In this document: in pieces, positions 1 to 13,447 of the stretch
How the letters are laid out: every line of letters starts with the position of its first letter
How positions within the stretch are numbered: position 1 is the stretch's first letter
DNA from: Xylocopa sonorina
Lineage: Eukaryota > Arthropoda > Insecta > Hymenoptera > Apidae
NCBI RefSeq assembly: GCF_050948175.1
Contig: NW_027490115.1
Location: 1,612,001-1,676,000 of the forward strand
DNA length: 64,000 bases
Reading direction: 5' to 3'
Notes under the pieces: model-generated
The model's input: only the letters and a program-made list of their open reading frames with translations
The model's database searches: none
What the model was told of the DNA's origin: nothing
Position numbers and translations under genes: made by a program

Positions 1-2721
1 CACTTCAAATGAATGTAAATGCGACACTTCCTTGCAAGGAAATAGCGTTTGCAAATGTCTACCTATCGTAGCAATAGTGCTCTAATGCTTCTTAAAACGC
101 GATATCGCATCTCATTTCTATGTTTCATGGTAAGGTATAATATGATTTGCGAAGTGATATGTATTCCTCGTCTACACTTCAAATGAATGTAAATGCGACA
201 CTTCCTTGCTAGGAAATAGCGTTTGCAGATGTCTACGTATCGTAGCAATAGAGTTCATATGATTCTTAGAACGCGATATCGCATCTCATTTCTGTGTTTC
301 ATGGTAAGATATAACATGATTTGCGAAGTGTTATGTATTCCTCGTCTACACTTCAAATGAATGTGAATGCGATACTTCCTCGATAGGAAATAGCGTTTGC
401 AGATATCTACATATCGTAGCATTAGCTTTCCAATGCTTCTTAAAACGCGATATCGCATCTCATATCTATGTTTCATGGTAAGATATAATATGATTTGCGA
501 AATGTTATGTATTCCTCGTCTACACTTCAAATGAATGTGAATGCGACACTTCCTCATTAGGAAATAGCGTTTGCAGATGTCTACGTACCGTAGCAATAGA
601 TTTCTAATGCTTCTTAAAACGCGACATCGCATCTCATTTCTATGTTTCATGGTAAGATATAACATGTTTTGCGAAGTGTTATGTATTCCTCGTCTACACA
701 TCAAATGAATGTGAATGCGATACTTCGTCGCTAGAAAATAGCGTTTGCAGATGTCTACGTATCGTAGCAATAGCTTTCAAATGCATCTTAAAACGCGATA
801 TCGCACCTCATTTCTATGTTTCATGGTAAGATATAATATGATTTGCGAAGTGATATGTATTCCTCGTCTACACTTCAAATGAATGTGAATGCGATACTTC
901 CTTGCAAGGAAATAGCGTTTGCAAATGTCTACCTATCGTAGCAATAGTGCTCTAATGCTTCTTAAAACGCGATATCGCATCTCATTTCTATGTTTCATGG
1001 TAAGGTATAATATGATTTGCGAAGTGATATGTATTCCTCGTCTACACTTCAAATGAATGTGAATGCGATACTTCCTCGCTAGGAAATAGCGTTTGCAGAT
1101 GTCTACGTATCGTAGCAATAGCTTTCTAATGCTTCTTAAAACGCGATATCGCATCTCATATCTATGTTTCATGATAAGATATAATATTCATTGGGAAGTG
1201 TTATGCATTCCTCGTCTACGATTCAAATGAAAGTAAATGCGATGCTTCCTTGCAAGGAAATAACGATTGCAGATGTCTACGTATCGTAGCAATAGATTTC
1301 TAATGCTTCTTAAAACGCGATATCGCATCTCATTTCTATGTTTCATGGTAATGTATAATATGATTTGCGAAGTGTCATGTATTCCTCGTCTACACTTCAA
1401 ATGAATGTAAATGCAACACTTCCTTGCAAGGAAATAGCGTTTGCAGATGTTTACTTATCGTAGCAATAGAGTTCTAATGCTTCTTAAAACGTGATATCGC
1501 ATCTCATTTCTATGTTTCATGGTAAGATATAATATGATTTGCGAAGTGTTATGTATTCCTCGTCTACACTTCAAATGAATGTAAATGCGACACTACCTTG
1601 CAAGGAAATGGGGTTTGCAGATGTCTAGGTATCGTAGCAATAGAATTCATATGATTCTTAGAACGCGATATCGCATCTCATTTCTATGTTTCATGGTAAG
1701 ATATAACATGATTTGCGAAGTGTTATGTATTCCTCGTCTACACTTCAAATGAATGTGAATGCGATACTTCCTCGCTAGGAAAGAGCGTTTGCAGATATCT
1801 ACGTATCGTAGCATTAGCTTTCTAATGCTTCTTAAAACGCGATATCGCATCTCATTTCTATGTTTCATGGTAAGATATAACATGATTTGCGAAGTGTTAT
1901 GTATTCCTCGTTTACACTTCAAATGAATGTAAATGCGACACTTCCTTGCAAGGAAATAGCGTTTGCAGATGTTTACCTATCGTAGCAATAGAGTTCTAAT
2001 GCTTCTTAAAACGCGATATCGCATCTCAGTTCTATGTTTCATGGTAAGATGTAATATGATTTGCGAAGTGTTATGTATTCCTCCTCTACACTTCAAATGA
2101 ATGTAAATGCGACACTTCCTTGCTAGGAAATAGCGTCTGCAGATGTCTAGGTATCGTAGCAATGGAGTTCTAATGCTTCTTAAAACGCGATATCGCATCT
2201 CATTTCTCTGTTTCATGGTAAGATATAATATGATTTGCGATGTGTCATGTATTCCTCTTCTACACTTCAAATGAATGTAAATGCGACACTTCCTTGCTAG
2301 GAAATAGCGTTTGCAGATGTTTACCTATCGTAGCAATAGAGTTCTAATGCTTCTTAAAACGCGATATCGCATCCCATTTCTATGTTTCATGGTAAGATAT
2401 AATATGATTTGCGAAGTGTTATGTATTCCTCGTCTACACTTCAAATGAATGTAAATGCGACACTTCCTTGCAAGGAAATAGCGTTTGCAAATGTCTACCT
2501 ATCGTAGCAATAGTGCTCTAATGCTTCTTAAAACGCGATATCGCATCTCATTTCTATGTTTCATGGTAAGGTATAATATGATTTGCGAAGTGATATGTAT
2601 TCCTCGTCTACACTTCAAATGAATGTGAATGCGATACTTCCTCGCTAGGAAATAGCGTTTGCAGATGTCTACGTATCGTAGCAATAGCTTTCTAATGCTT
2701 CTTAAAACGCGATATCGCATC

Positions 2722-5647
2722 TCATTTCTATGTTTCATGGTAAGATATAATATGATTTGCGAAGTGTCATGTATTCCTCGTCTACACTTCAAATGAATGT
2801 AAATGCGACACTTCCTTGCAAGGAAATGGCGTTTGCAGATGTCTACGTATCGTAGCAATAGATTTCTAATGCTTCTTAAAACGCGATATCGCATCTCATT
2901 TCTATGTTTCATGGCAAGATATAATCTGATTTGCGAAGTGTGATGTATTCCTCGTCTACACTTCAAATGAATGTAAATGCGACACTTCCTTGCAAGGAAA
3001 TAGCGTTTGCAGATGTTTACCTATCGTAGCAATAGAGTTCTAATGCTTCTTAAAATGCGATATCGCATCTCATTTCTCTGTTTCATGGTAAGATATAATA
3101 TGATTTGCGAAGAGTCATGTATTCCTCTTCTACACTTCAAATGAATGTAAATGCGACACTTCCTTGCAAGGAAATAGCGTTTGCGGATGTTTACCTATCG
3201 TAGCAATAGATTTCTAATGCTTCTTAAAACGCGATATCGCATCTCATTTCTCTGTTTCATGGTAAGATATAATATGATTTGCGAAGTGTCATGTATTCCT
3301 CGTCTACACTTCAAATGAATGTGAATGCGATACTTCCTCGCTAGGAAATAGCGTTTGCAGATGTCTACGTATCGTAGCAATAGATTTCTAATGCTTCTTA
3401 AAACGCGATATCGCATCTCATTTCTATGTTTCATGGCAAGATATAATATGATTTGCGAAGTGTTATGTATTCCTCGTCTACACTTCAAATGAATGTAAAT
3501 GCGACACTTCCTCGCTAGGAAATAGCGTTTGCAGATGTCTACGTATCGTAGCAATAGAGTTCATATGATTCTTAGAACGCGATATCGCATCTCATTTCTA
3601 TGTTTCATGGTAAGATATAACATGATTTGCGAAGTGTTATGTATTCCTCGTCTACACTTCAAATGAATGTGAATGCGATACTTCCTCGCTAGGAAATAGC
3701 GTTTGCAGATATCTACGTATCGTAGCATTAGCTTTCCAATGCTTCTTAAAACGCGATATCGCATCTCATTTCTATGTTTCATGGTAAGATATAATATGAT
3801 TTGCGAAATGTTATGTATTCCTCGTCTACACTTCAAATGAATGTGAATGCGACACTTCCTCGCTAGGAAATAGCGTTTGCAGATGTCTACGTATCATAGC
3901 AATAGAGTTCTAATGCTTCTTAAAACGCGATATCGCATCTCATTTCTATGTTTCATGGTAAGACGTAATATGATTTGCGAAGTGTTATGTATTCCTCCTC
4001 TACACTTCAAATGAATGTAAATGCGATATTTCCTTGCCAGGTAATAGCGTTTGCAAATGTCTACCTATCGTAGCAATAGTGTTCTAATGCTTCTTAAAAC
4101 GCGATATCGCATCTCATTTCTATGTTTCATGGAAAGATGTAATATGATTTGCGAAGTGTTATGTATTCCTCCTCTACACTTCAAATGTATGTAAATGCAA
4201 CACTTCCTTGCTAGGAAATAGCGTCTGCATATGTCTAGGTATCGTAGCAGTAGAGTTCTAATGCTTCTTAAAACGCGATAGCGCATCTCATTTCTCTGTT
4301 TCATGGTAAGATATAATATGATTTGCGAAGTGTCATGTATTCCTCTTCTACACTTCAAATGAATGTAAATGCGACACTTCCTTGCAAGGAAATAGCGTTT
4401 GCATATGTCTACGTATCGTAGCAATAGAGTTCTAATGCTTCTTAAAACGCGATATCGCATCTCACTTCTATGTTTCATGATAAGATATAATATTCATTGC
4501 GAAGTGTCATGTATACCTCGTATTCACTTCAAAAGAATGTAAATGCGACACTCGCATGCTAGGAAATATTGTTTGCAGATGTCCACGTATCACAGCAATA
4601 GAGTACTAATGCCTGTTAAAACGAGATGTCGTATTTCATTTCTATGTTTCGTGATAAGATATAATATTCATTGTGTAATGTTATGTATACCTCGTATTCA
4701 CTTCAATGGAATGTAATTGCGACATTTCCTTGCTAGGAAATATTGTTTGCAGATGTCTACGTATATTAGCAATAGAGTACTTATGCTTCTTAAAACGAGA
4801 TGTCGTATTTCATTTCTATGTTTCATGGTAAGATATAATATGATTTGCGAAGTGTCATGTATTCCTCGTCTACACTTCAAATGAATGTAAATGCGACACT
4901 TCCTTGCAAGGAAATGGCGTTTGCAGATGTCTACGTATCGTAGCAATAGATTTCTAATGCTTCTTAAAACGCGATATCGCATCTCATTTCTATGTTTCAT
5001 GGCAAGATATAATCTGATTTGCGAAGTGTGATGTATTCCTCGTCTACACTTCAAATGAATGTAAATGCGACACTTCCTTGCAAGGAAATAGCGTTTGCAG
5101 ATGTTTACCTATCGTAGCAATAGAGTTCTAATGCTTCTTAAAATGCGATATCGCATCTCATTTCTCTGTTTCATGGTAAGATATAATATGATTTGCGAAG
5201 AGTCATGTATTCCTCTTCTACACTTCAAATGAATGTAAATGCGACACTTCCTTGCAAGGAAATAGCGTTTGCGGATGTTTACCTATCGTAGCAATAGATT
5301 TCTAATGCTTCTTAAAACGCGATATCGCATCTCATTTCTCTGTTTCATGGTAAGATATAATATGATTTGCGAAGTGTCATGTATTCCTCGTCTACACTTC
5401 AAATGAATGTGAATGCGATACTTCCTCGCTAGGAAATAGCGTTTGCAGATGTCTACGTATCGTAGCAATAGATTTCTAATGCTTCTTAAAACGCGATATT
5501 GCATCTCATTTCTATGTTTCATGGCAAGATATAATATGATTTGCGAAGTGTTATGTATTCCTCGTCTACACTTCAAATGAATGTAAATGCGACACTTCCT
5601 CGCTAGGAAATAGCGTTTGCAGATGTCTACGTATCGTAGCAATAGAG
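2722..5647 (+). repeat. 12-monomer higher-order duplication (2088 bp offset)
   Basis: Segment 2722-3559 recurs almost unchanged at 4810-5647, offset 2088 bp (12 x 174). Shared private variants include 'gcgaagagtcatgtattcctcttc' at about 3107 and 5195 and 'ggcaagatataatctg' in both. Similarity stops near 3559/5647, where one copy reads 'gttcatatgattcttag' and the other 'gctctaatgcttc'. This marks a segmental duplication or conversion tract inside the array. Confidence 0.8.
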
Positions 5648-6109
5648 CTCTAATGCTTCTTAAAACGCGATATCGCATCTCACTTCTATGTTTCATGATA
5701 AGATATAATATTCATTGCGAAGTGTCATGTATACCTCGTATTCACTTCATAAGAATGTAAATGCGACACTTTCATGCTAGGAAATAGCGTTTGCAGATGT
5801 CTACGTATCGCAGCAATAGAGTTCTAATGTTTCTTAAAACGAGATGTCGCATTTCATATCTATGTTTCGTGGTAAGATATAATATTCATTGTAGAGTGTT
5901 ATGTATACCTCGTATTCACTTCAAAAGAATGTAAATGCGACACTTCCATGCTAGGAAATAGCGTTTGCAGATGTCTACGTATCGTAGCAATAGAGTTCTA
6001 ATGCTTCTTGAAACGCGATATCGCATCTCACTTCTATGTTTCATGATAAGATATAATATTCATTGCGAAGTGTCATGTATACCTCGTATTCACTTCATAA
6101 GAATGTAAA

Positions 6110-9100
6110 TGCGACACTTACATGCTAGGAAATAGCGTTTGCAGATGTCTACGTATCGCAGCAATAGAGTTCTAATGTTTCTTAAAACGAGATGTCGCAT
6201 TTCATATCTATGTTTCGTGGTAAGATATAATATTCATTGTAGAGTGTTATGTATACCTCGTAATCACTTCAAAAGTATGTAAATGCGACACTTCCATGCT
6301 AGGAAATAGCGTTTGCAGATGTCTACGTATCGTAGCAAGAGAGATCTAATGCTTCTTAAAACGCGATATCGCATCTCACGTCTATGTTTCATGATGAGAT
6401 ATAATATTCATTGCCAAGTGTCATGTATACCTCGTATTCACTTCAAAAGAATGTAAATGCGGCACTTCCATGCTAGGAAAAAGCGTTTGCAGATGTCTAC
6501 GTATCGTAGCAATAGAGTTCTAATGCTTCTCAAAATGAGAAGTCGTATTTCATTTCTATGTTTCGTAATAAGATATAATATTCATTGTGGAATGTTATGT
6601 ATACCTCGTATTCACTTCAAATGAATGTAACTGCGACACTTCCTTGCTAGGAAATAACATTTGCAGATGTCTACGCATTGTAGTAATAGAGTTCTAATGC
6701 TTCTTAAAACGCGATATCGCACTCATTCCTATGTTTCATGATAAGAAATAATATTCATTGCGAAGTGCCATGTATATCTCGTATTCACTTCAAAAGAATG
6801 TAAATGCGAAACTTCCATTCTAGGAAATAGGGTTTGCAGATGTCTACGTATCGTAGCAATAGAGTTTTAATGCTACTTAAAACGAGAAGTCGCATTTCAT
6901 TTCTATGTTTCGTGATAAGATATAATATTCATTGTGGAGTGTTATGTATACCTCGCATTCACTTCAAAAGAATGTAAATGCGACACTTTCTTGCTAGGAA
7001 ATATTGTTTGCAGATGTCTACGTATCGTAGCAATAGAGTTCTAATGCCTCTTAAAACGGGATATCGCATCTTATTGCTATGTTTCATGATAAGATATAAT
7101 ATTCATTGCGAAGTATTATGTATACCTCGTCTATACTCCGAATGAAAGTAAATGCCACACTTCCTTGCTGGGAAATAGCGTTTCGAGATGTCTACGTATC
7201 GAAGAAAGAGAGTTCTAATTCTTCTTAAAACGCGACATGGCATCCTATTTCTATGTTTCATGATAGTTTGTAATATTCATTGCGAAGTGTTATGTATACC
7301 TCGCCTACACTTCAAAAGAATGTAAATGTCACACATCCTTGCTAGGAAATGCCCTTCCAGGTGTCTAGGTATCGAAGCAGTGGAGTTCTAATGCTTCTTA
7401 ATACGCGATATCGCATCACATTTCTATGTTTCATGATAAGATATAATATTCATTGCAAAGTGTCATGTATACCTCGTATTCACTTCAAAAGAATGTAAAT
7501 GCGACACTTACATGCTAGGAAATAGCGTTTGCAGATGTCTACGTATCGCAGCAATAGAGTTCTAATGTTTCTTAAAACGAGATGTCGCATTTCATATCTA
7601 TGTTTCGTGGTAAGATATAATATTCATTGTAGAGTGTTATGTATACCTCGTAATCACTTCAAAAGTATGTAAATGCGACACTTCCATGCTAGGAAATAGC
7701 GTTTGCAGATGTCTACGTATCGTAGCAAGAGAGATCTAATGCTTCTTAAAACGCGATATCGCATCTCACGTCTATGTTTCATGATGAGATATAATATTCA
7801 TTGCCAAGTGTCATGTATACCTCGTATTCACTTCAAAAGAATGTAAATGCGGCACTTCCATGCTAGGAAAAAGCGTTTGCAGATGTCTACGTATCGTAGC
7901 AATAGAGTTCTAATGCTTCCTAAAATGAGAAGTCGTATTTCATTTCTATGTTTCGTAATAAGATATAATATTCATTGTAGAGTGTTGTGTATACCTCGTA
8001 TTCACTTCAAAAGAATGCAAATGCGTCACTTCCAAGCTAGGAAATAGCGTTTGCAGACGTCTACGTATCGTAGCAATATAGTTCTAATGCTTCTTAAAAC
8101 GCGATATCGCATCTCACTTCTATGTTTCATGATAAAGTATAATATTCATTGCGAAGTGTAATGGATACCTCATATTATCTTCAAAAGAATGTAAATGCGG
8201 CACTTCAATGCTAGGAAATAGCGTTTGCAGATGTCTACGTATCGTAGCAATAGAGTTCTAATGCTTCTCAAAATGAGAAGTCGTATTTCATTTCTATGTT
8301 TCGTAATAAGATATAATATTCATTGTGGAATGTTATGTATACCTCGTATTCACTTCAAATGAATGTAACTGCGACACTTCCTTGCTAGGAAATAACATTT
8401 GCAGATGTCTACGCATTGTAGTAATAGAGTTCTAATGCTTCTTAAAACGCGATATCGCACTCATTCCTATGTTTCATGATAAGAAATAATATTCATTGCG
8501 AAGTGCCATGTATATCTCGTATTCACTTCAAAAGAATGTAAATGCGAAACTTCCATTCTAGGAAATAGGGTTTGCAGATGTCTACGTATCGTAGCAATAG
8601 AGTTTTAATGCTACTTAAAACGAGAAGTCGCATTTCATTTTTATGTTTCGTGATAAGATATAATATTCATTGTGGAGTGTTATGTATACCTCGCATTCAC
8701 TTCAAAAGAATGTAAATGCGACACTTTCTTGCTAGGAAATATTGTTTGCAGATGTCTACGTATCGTAGCAATAGAGTTCTAATGCCTCTTAAAACGGGAT
8801 ATCGCATCTTATTGCTATGTTTCATGATAAGATATAATATTCATTGCGAAGTATTATGTATACCTCGTCTATACTCCGAATGAAAGTAAATGCCACACTT
8901 CCTTGCTGGGAAATAGCGTTTCGAGATGTCTACGTATCGAAGAAAGAGAGTTCTAATTCTTCTTAAAACGCGACATGGCATCCTATTTCTATGTTTCATG
9001 ATAGTTTGTAATATTCATTGCGAAGTGTTATGTATACCTCGCCTACACTTCAAAAGAATGTAAATGTCACACATCCTTGCTAGGAAATGCCCTTCCAGGT

Positions 9101-9245
9101 GTCTAGGTATCGAAGCAGTGGAGTTCTAATGCTTCTTAATACGCGATATCGCATCACATTTCTATGTTTCATGATAAGATATAATATTCATTGCAAAGTG
9201 TCATGTATACCTCGTATTCACTTCAAAAGAATGTAAATGCGACAC
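6110..9245 (+). repeat. Overlapping 8- and 10-monomer higher-order duplications
   Basis: Two duplication registers overlap. 6110-6585 recurs at 7500-7975 (offset 1390, about 8 monomers). 6480-7507 recurs at 8218-9245 (offset 1738, about 10 monomers with a shared 2-bp loss at 'gcgatatcgcactcattcc'). A third partial copy of the 'cgagatgtctacgtatcgaagaaagag' monomer lies near 10830. The non-integer offsets come from small indels inherited by both copies. Confidence 0.75.
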
Positions 9246-11158
9246 TGCCATGCTAGGAAATAGCGTTTGCAGATGTCTACGTATCGTAGCGATAGTGTTT
9301 TAATGCTACTTAAAACGAGATGTCGCATTTCATTTTTATGTTTCGTGATAAGATACAATATTCATTGTGGAGTGTTATGTATACCTCGTATTCACTTCAA
9401 AATAATGTAAATGCGACACTTCCTTGCTAGGAAATATTGTTTCCAGATTTTTACGTATCGTAGCAATAGAGTTCTAATGCTTCTTAAAACGCGATATCGC
9501 ATCTCATTTCTATGTTTCATGATAAGATATAATATTCATTGCAAAGTGTCATGTATACCTCGTATTCACTTCAAAAGAATGTAAATGCGACACTTACATG
9601 CTAGGAAATAGCGTTTGCAGATGTCTACGTATCGTAGCAATAGAGTACTAATGCTTCTTAAAACGAGATGTCGCATTTCATTCCTATGTTTCGTGATAAG
9701 ATATAATATTCATTGTAGAGTGTTATGTATACCTCGTATTCACTTCAAAAGAATGTAAATGCGACACTTCCATGCTAGGAAATAGCGTTTGCAGATGTCT
9801 ACGTATCGTAGCAATAGAGTTCTAATGCTTCTTGAAACGCGATATCGCATCTCACTTCTATGTTTCATGATAAGATATAATATTCATTGCGAAGTGTCAT
9901 GTATACCTCGTATTCACTTCATAAGAATGTAAATGCGACACATACATGCTAGGAAATAGCGTTTGCAGATGTCTACGTATCGCAGCAATAGAGTTCTAAT
10001 GTTTCTTAAAACGATATGTCGCATTCCATATCTATGTTTCGTGGTAAGATATAATATTCATTGTAGAGTGTTATGTATACCTCGTAATCACTTCAAAAGA
10101 ATGTAAATGCGACACTTCCTTGCTAGGAAATAGCGTTTCCAGATGTCCGCGTATCGTAGCAATAGAGTTCCAATGCTTCTTAAATCGCGATATCGCATTT
10201 CATTTCTATGTTTCATGATAAGATGTAATATTCATTGCGACGTGTTATCGTTGCCTCGCATACACTTCAAACGAATGTAAGTGCGACACTTCCTTGCTAG
10301 GAAATAGCGTTTGCAGATGTCACCGTATCATAGCAATAGAGTTCTAATGCTTCTCAAAACTCGATATCGCATCTCATGTCTATGTTTCATGATAAGATGT
10401 AATACTCATTGCTAAGCGTCATGTATACCTCGCATACACTTCAAATGAATGTCAAGGCGACATTTCCTTGCTAGGAAGTCGCGTTTGCAGATGTCTACGT
10501 ATCGTAGCAATAGAGTTCTAATGCTTCTTAAAACGCGATATCGCATCTCATTCCAATTTTAAAGATAAAATATAATATTCATTGTGCATTGTTATGTATA
10601 TCTCGTATTCACATCAAAGGAATATTAATGCGACGCTTCCTTGCTAGGAAATGGCGTTTGCAGATGTCTAGGTATTGATACAATAGAGTCCTAATGCTTC
10701 TTAAAACGCGATATCGCATCTCATTCCTATGTTTCATGATAAGATATAATATTCATTGCGAAGTATTATGTATACCTCGTCTATACTCCGAATGAAAGTA
10801 AATGCCACACTTCCTTGCTGGGAAATAGCGTTTCGAGATGTCTACGTATCGAAGAAAGAGAGTTCTATTTCTTCTTAAAACGCGACATGGCATCCTATTT
10901 CTATGTTTCATGATAGTTTGTAATATTCATTGCGAAGTGTTATGTATACCTCGCCTACACTTCAAAAGAATGTAAATGTCACACATCCTTGCTAGGAAAT
11001 GCGCTTCCAGGTGTCTAGGTATCGAAGCAGTGGAGTTCTAATGCTTTTTAATACGCGATATCGCATCTCATTTCTATGTTTCATGATAAGATATAATATT
11101 CATTGCAAAGTGTCATGTATACCTCGTATTCACTTCAAAAGAATGTAAACGCGACACT

Positions 11159-11885
11159 TCCTTACGAGGAAGTAACGTTTCCATTTGTTTACTTATCGGA
11201 GCAATAGAGTTCTATTGCTTCATTCAACACGATGTCGCAAGTCATTTCAATGATTCATGGTAAATTGCAATGTTCTTTGCAATATGTTACATTTGTCTGC
11301 ATCTAGACCTTAGAAGGATGTGAATCCTATACTTACTTGCAACAGAATATCGTTTCCAGATCTCTACGTGTCCAAGCAAGACATTTCTAATACTTCATGC
11401 AGCGCGATGACGCATCTCATTTCAACGTTTCAATGCAAAGAATCTGTAATCATATGTCCATAACATTGTGCTTAACTGTTAGAGGTCTTCAATAGAATGT
11501 GAACTATATAATTCCATGCAACGGCATGGCGCTCCGTAGTGTCTGTCTGTTAAAGCAATCGAGCTAAAATTCTCCATGCAATGCGCTGGCGCATCCCATT
11601 TCATCGTTTCAAAGTAAGAATGCTGTAATCTCTTATGCATAGCTCTATGCTTATCTGCTTTAAAACTTCATAAGAATGTAAATTCTACAGCTCCATGCAA
11701 CAGGATTGCCCTTCGTAGTGTCTACATGTCGAGACAATAGAGTACTAATGCATTATACAATGCCATGACTCATCTCATTTCAACGTTTCGAATTAAGTAA
11801 GCTGTAATCTTCTATGAAAAGCATTATAATTATCTGCTTCTATTCTACAATAGAATGTGAATTCTATAGATCCAAGCAACAGGAG
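11159..11885 (+). repeat. Decayed satellite monomers at island edge
   Basis: About four strongly diverged F-oriented monomers. They still show 'gagttctattgcttcattcaacacgatg', 'catttcaacgtttc' and 'gaatgtgaatt' in monomer order, but have many substitutions. The same decayed monomers occur in reverse complement at 59936-60640, so their decay predates the inverted duplication. Unique sequence starts after 'ccaagcaacaggaggg'. Confidence 0.8.
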
Positions 11886-12042
11886 GGTAGGCCCTCCACC
11901 ATCCTACTGCCTGCCCTGATGCGAGCAAAGGATTCCCAGGGCCACTCAAACCGCGACCAACAACTATCTTATACTCTAACCGATTCATCGTTATGCGTTT
12001 TCCATTAAGCTTGCCGGGATCAGTGATATTGATTCGCTCAAT
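11886..12042. other. Unique island sequence, left edge
   Basis: Non-satellite sequence matching 59771-59935 in reverse complement. It is moderately GC-rich ('ctgccctgatgcgagcaaag'). The open frames here are short and I recognise nothing coding. Confidence 0.5.
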
Positions 12043-12213
12043 CTAAATTATTATTTTCTTTTTAAGTTTCTCGATTTTTTTAGTTTCTCTCACGATATCG
12101 TCTATTTCGTTATACCTTACCCTTACAGTATGGTATATAATCTGTTGTTTGATATTTCTAGGATTTCCTCTTAATAAATGCAATGCTTCCACATATTTTC
12201 TTTCTCTTTCTCT
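12043..12213 (-). CDS. Unrecognised 57-codon open frame, possible exon
   Basis: A minus-strand frame, open for 57 codons to a TAG, is preserved in both island copies (mate at 59600-59770, plus). The predicted peptide is highly charged. It starts around REGERE, contains RGNPRNIKQQI and RVRYNEIDDIV, and ends with a Lys-rich tail (KKIEKLKKK). There is no convincing start codon: the frame opens just after a stop next to 'actaaag', so it could be a terminal exon. I recognise no family. It could equally be chance in AT-rich DNA. It lies 71 bp from another shared open frame (12285-12452), but the exon phases I tried between the two do not join. Confidence 0.2.
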   Translation of the reverse strand, partial: RERERKYVEALHLLRGNPRNIKQQIIYHTVRVRYNEIDDIVRETKKIEKLKKKIII

Positions 12214-12284
12214 TTAGTTACATTGTTGTTATTTTATGCTTTTCACCCTCCACATTCCCTCTCTACACCTTCTCGGAACAGGCT

Positions 12285-12452
12285 TTATACGATTACTGCA
12301 GGATGACGCCCCGGTCTCGTTACACCGAGATCGAGTGTTCTCTCTTGCATCCGTTGATTTATATATGTTATATATTGGAGAATATTTCCTTTTATCCTTT
12401 GTGTTCTTCCAATAAAATTACATAGACAGAGGTACGAGCTAGTTCTGCACGT
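12285..12452 (-). CDS. Unrecognised 56-codon open frame, possible exon
   Basis: This minus-strand frame follows an acceptor-like 'ttgtttcaaatag' and runs open for 56 codons to TAA, with an exact-length mate at 59361-59528 (plus). The predicted peptide contains GNILQYITYINQRMQERT and ends ..GVTRPGRHPAVIV. A possible donor (GTAATC) overlaps its 3' end. Both copies keep the frame, but the duplication is young enough that this is weak evidence of function. No homologue is recognised. Confidence 0.2.
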   Translation of the reverse strand, partial: TCRTSSYLCLCNFIGRTQRIKGNILQYITYINQRMQERTLDLGVTRPGRHPAVIV

Positions 12453-12765
12453 CTATTTGAAACAACATTAAATCACCTTGTTAAACAATAATATATTAAA
12501 TGTGACTTGGACTTTTAAATTTGAATTTATAAACATCTAACAGGTAAATATGTTTTTCTTACTATTCATATCCTTATACATTCAGTGATTTATTGTGTGC
12601 TGTGATTTGATATATTAACTGCTTGATTATATTTTGCAATGAACTTTGCGTACCAAACATTGTTTTTACTCCTGATGGGAGTGGATAGTTCTTCGTTTTA
12701 TATTCTTATATCGCATTCATTATAAAAGTATATGATATCCTTCTTATGCAGTCATGTATAATTAT
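12453..12765. other. AT-rich non-coding island sequence
   Basis: AT-rich sequence with no supportable gene, present in reverse complement at 59048-59360. It ends at the GTAC target-site duplication of LTR B. Confidence 0.5.
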
Positions 12766-13310
12766 GTACTGTGACGGTTTTTCCCGTTTCAATCCTCCAG
12801 AAAAGGGTATATAGAACCAATAATAACGGGGTATCCAGAAGTTTAATCCGGGGTTATATCGGGGTACAGAATATCCGCGTGATTCGGCAACGCGAAGTAC
12901 AGAACAATAAATTTCCTATCCAGCGAGTATTTCGAAGCTGCGAGGCTGGGACTTTTTGGGCGCCAGCTACTCAAAAAGTAGCAAAAACTAGTAAACCACG
13001 CAACCCGGGGAAACCCGGTTCAAGATAACCCTCGAAATTTCGGAATACTCTTTCGCTCGACTGCTTCTAGCCGAGTGCGCAAATTAGGGTCGCGGGATAC
13101 TGAACTCACGGCTTCTTCCTAGATTGCCTCGACGCGGTATTACAAAAGGGTATACGACACGCCGCGAATGACCGTGGATCACCACCCGTTATACAATACA
13201 AATTACAATACGCGATATCACAATTGCGGCAGGGAACAAATGGGACGCTTTAGCGTATAAGGACTCACGTTCTCGTTTCCAACAAGTATGGATCTCGTTC
13301 AGTCCGTCTA

Positions 13311-13343
13311 CCTCTCTCTCCCTCTCACTCTCTCTCTCTCTCC
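13311..13343. repeat. Interrupted CT microsatellite inside LTR B
   Basis: A CT-rich run of about 33 bp with interruptions. In the right copy the matching tract is an almost pure GA run of about 108 bp. Confidence 0.85.
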
Positions 13344-13440
13344 TCCGAATCGCTCCGTATAATCGCTTGCTCGGTTGCTCGCTAAGTAGTCGCTATGTCG
13401 TTCAGAAGAATAAGAGGCTGTCTTCGTGCTGGCTAGCTCA

Positions 13441-13447
13441 TTATATA
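13441..13447 (-). promoter_or_regulatory. TATA box of LTR B
   Basis: TATATAA on the minus strand, about 700 bp into the LTR. It is placed as expected for the U3/R boundary promoter of a solo LTR and is conserved in the right copy (58327-58333). Confidence 0.5.

Larger units (their letters stand above)
1..11158 (+). repeat. 174-bp satellite array, F orientation
   Basis: Head-to-tail monomers of 174 bp: the start 'cacttcaaatgaatg' recurs at about 1, 175 and 349 and onward, about 64 copies in all. Each monomer carries a near-perfect inverted repeat TTCCTTGCAAGGAA (28-41 in the first copy), a CTACGTATCGTAG-type stem and the 10-bp palindrome GCGATATCGC (99-108). Two subfamilies are visible. Type 1 has 'atgatttgcgaagtg' and 'attcctcgtctacac' (1 to about 4480 and 4820-5690). 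Type 2 has 'attcattgcgaagtg' and 'atacctcgtattcac' (the rest). Long reading frames on the minus strand are a by-product of 174 being divisible by 3. The monomer length is in the range of nucleosome-sized centromeric satellites. I do not recognise the family by name. Confidence 0.97.

Noticed and set aside
255..770. 171-codon minus-strand frame in the satellite as a protein gene
   Set aside because: It is three satellite monomers read in a frame that stays open because 174 is a multiple of three. Neighbouring monomers break it with stops, and the opposite strand is similarly open.
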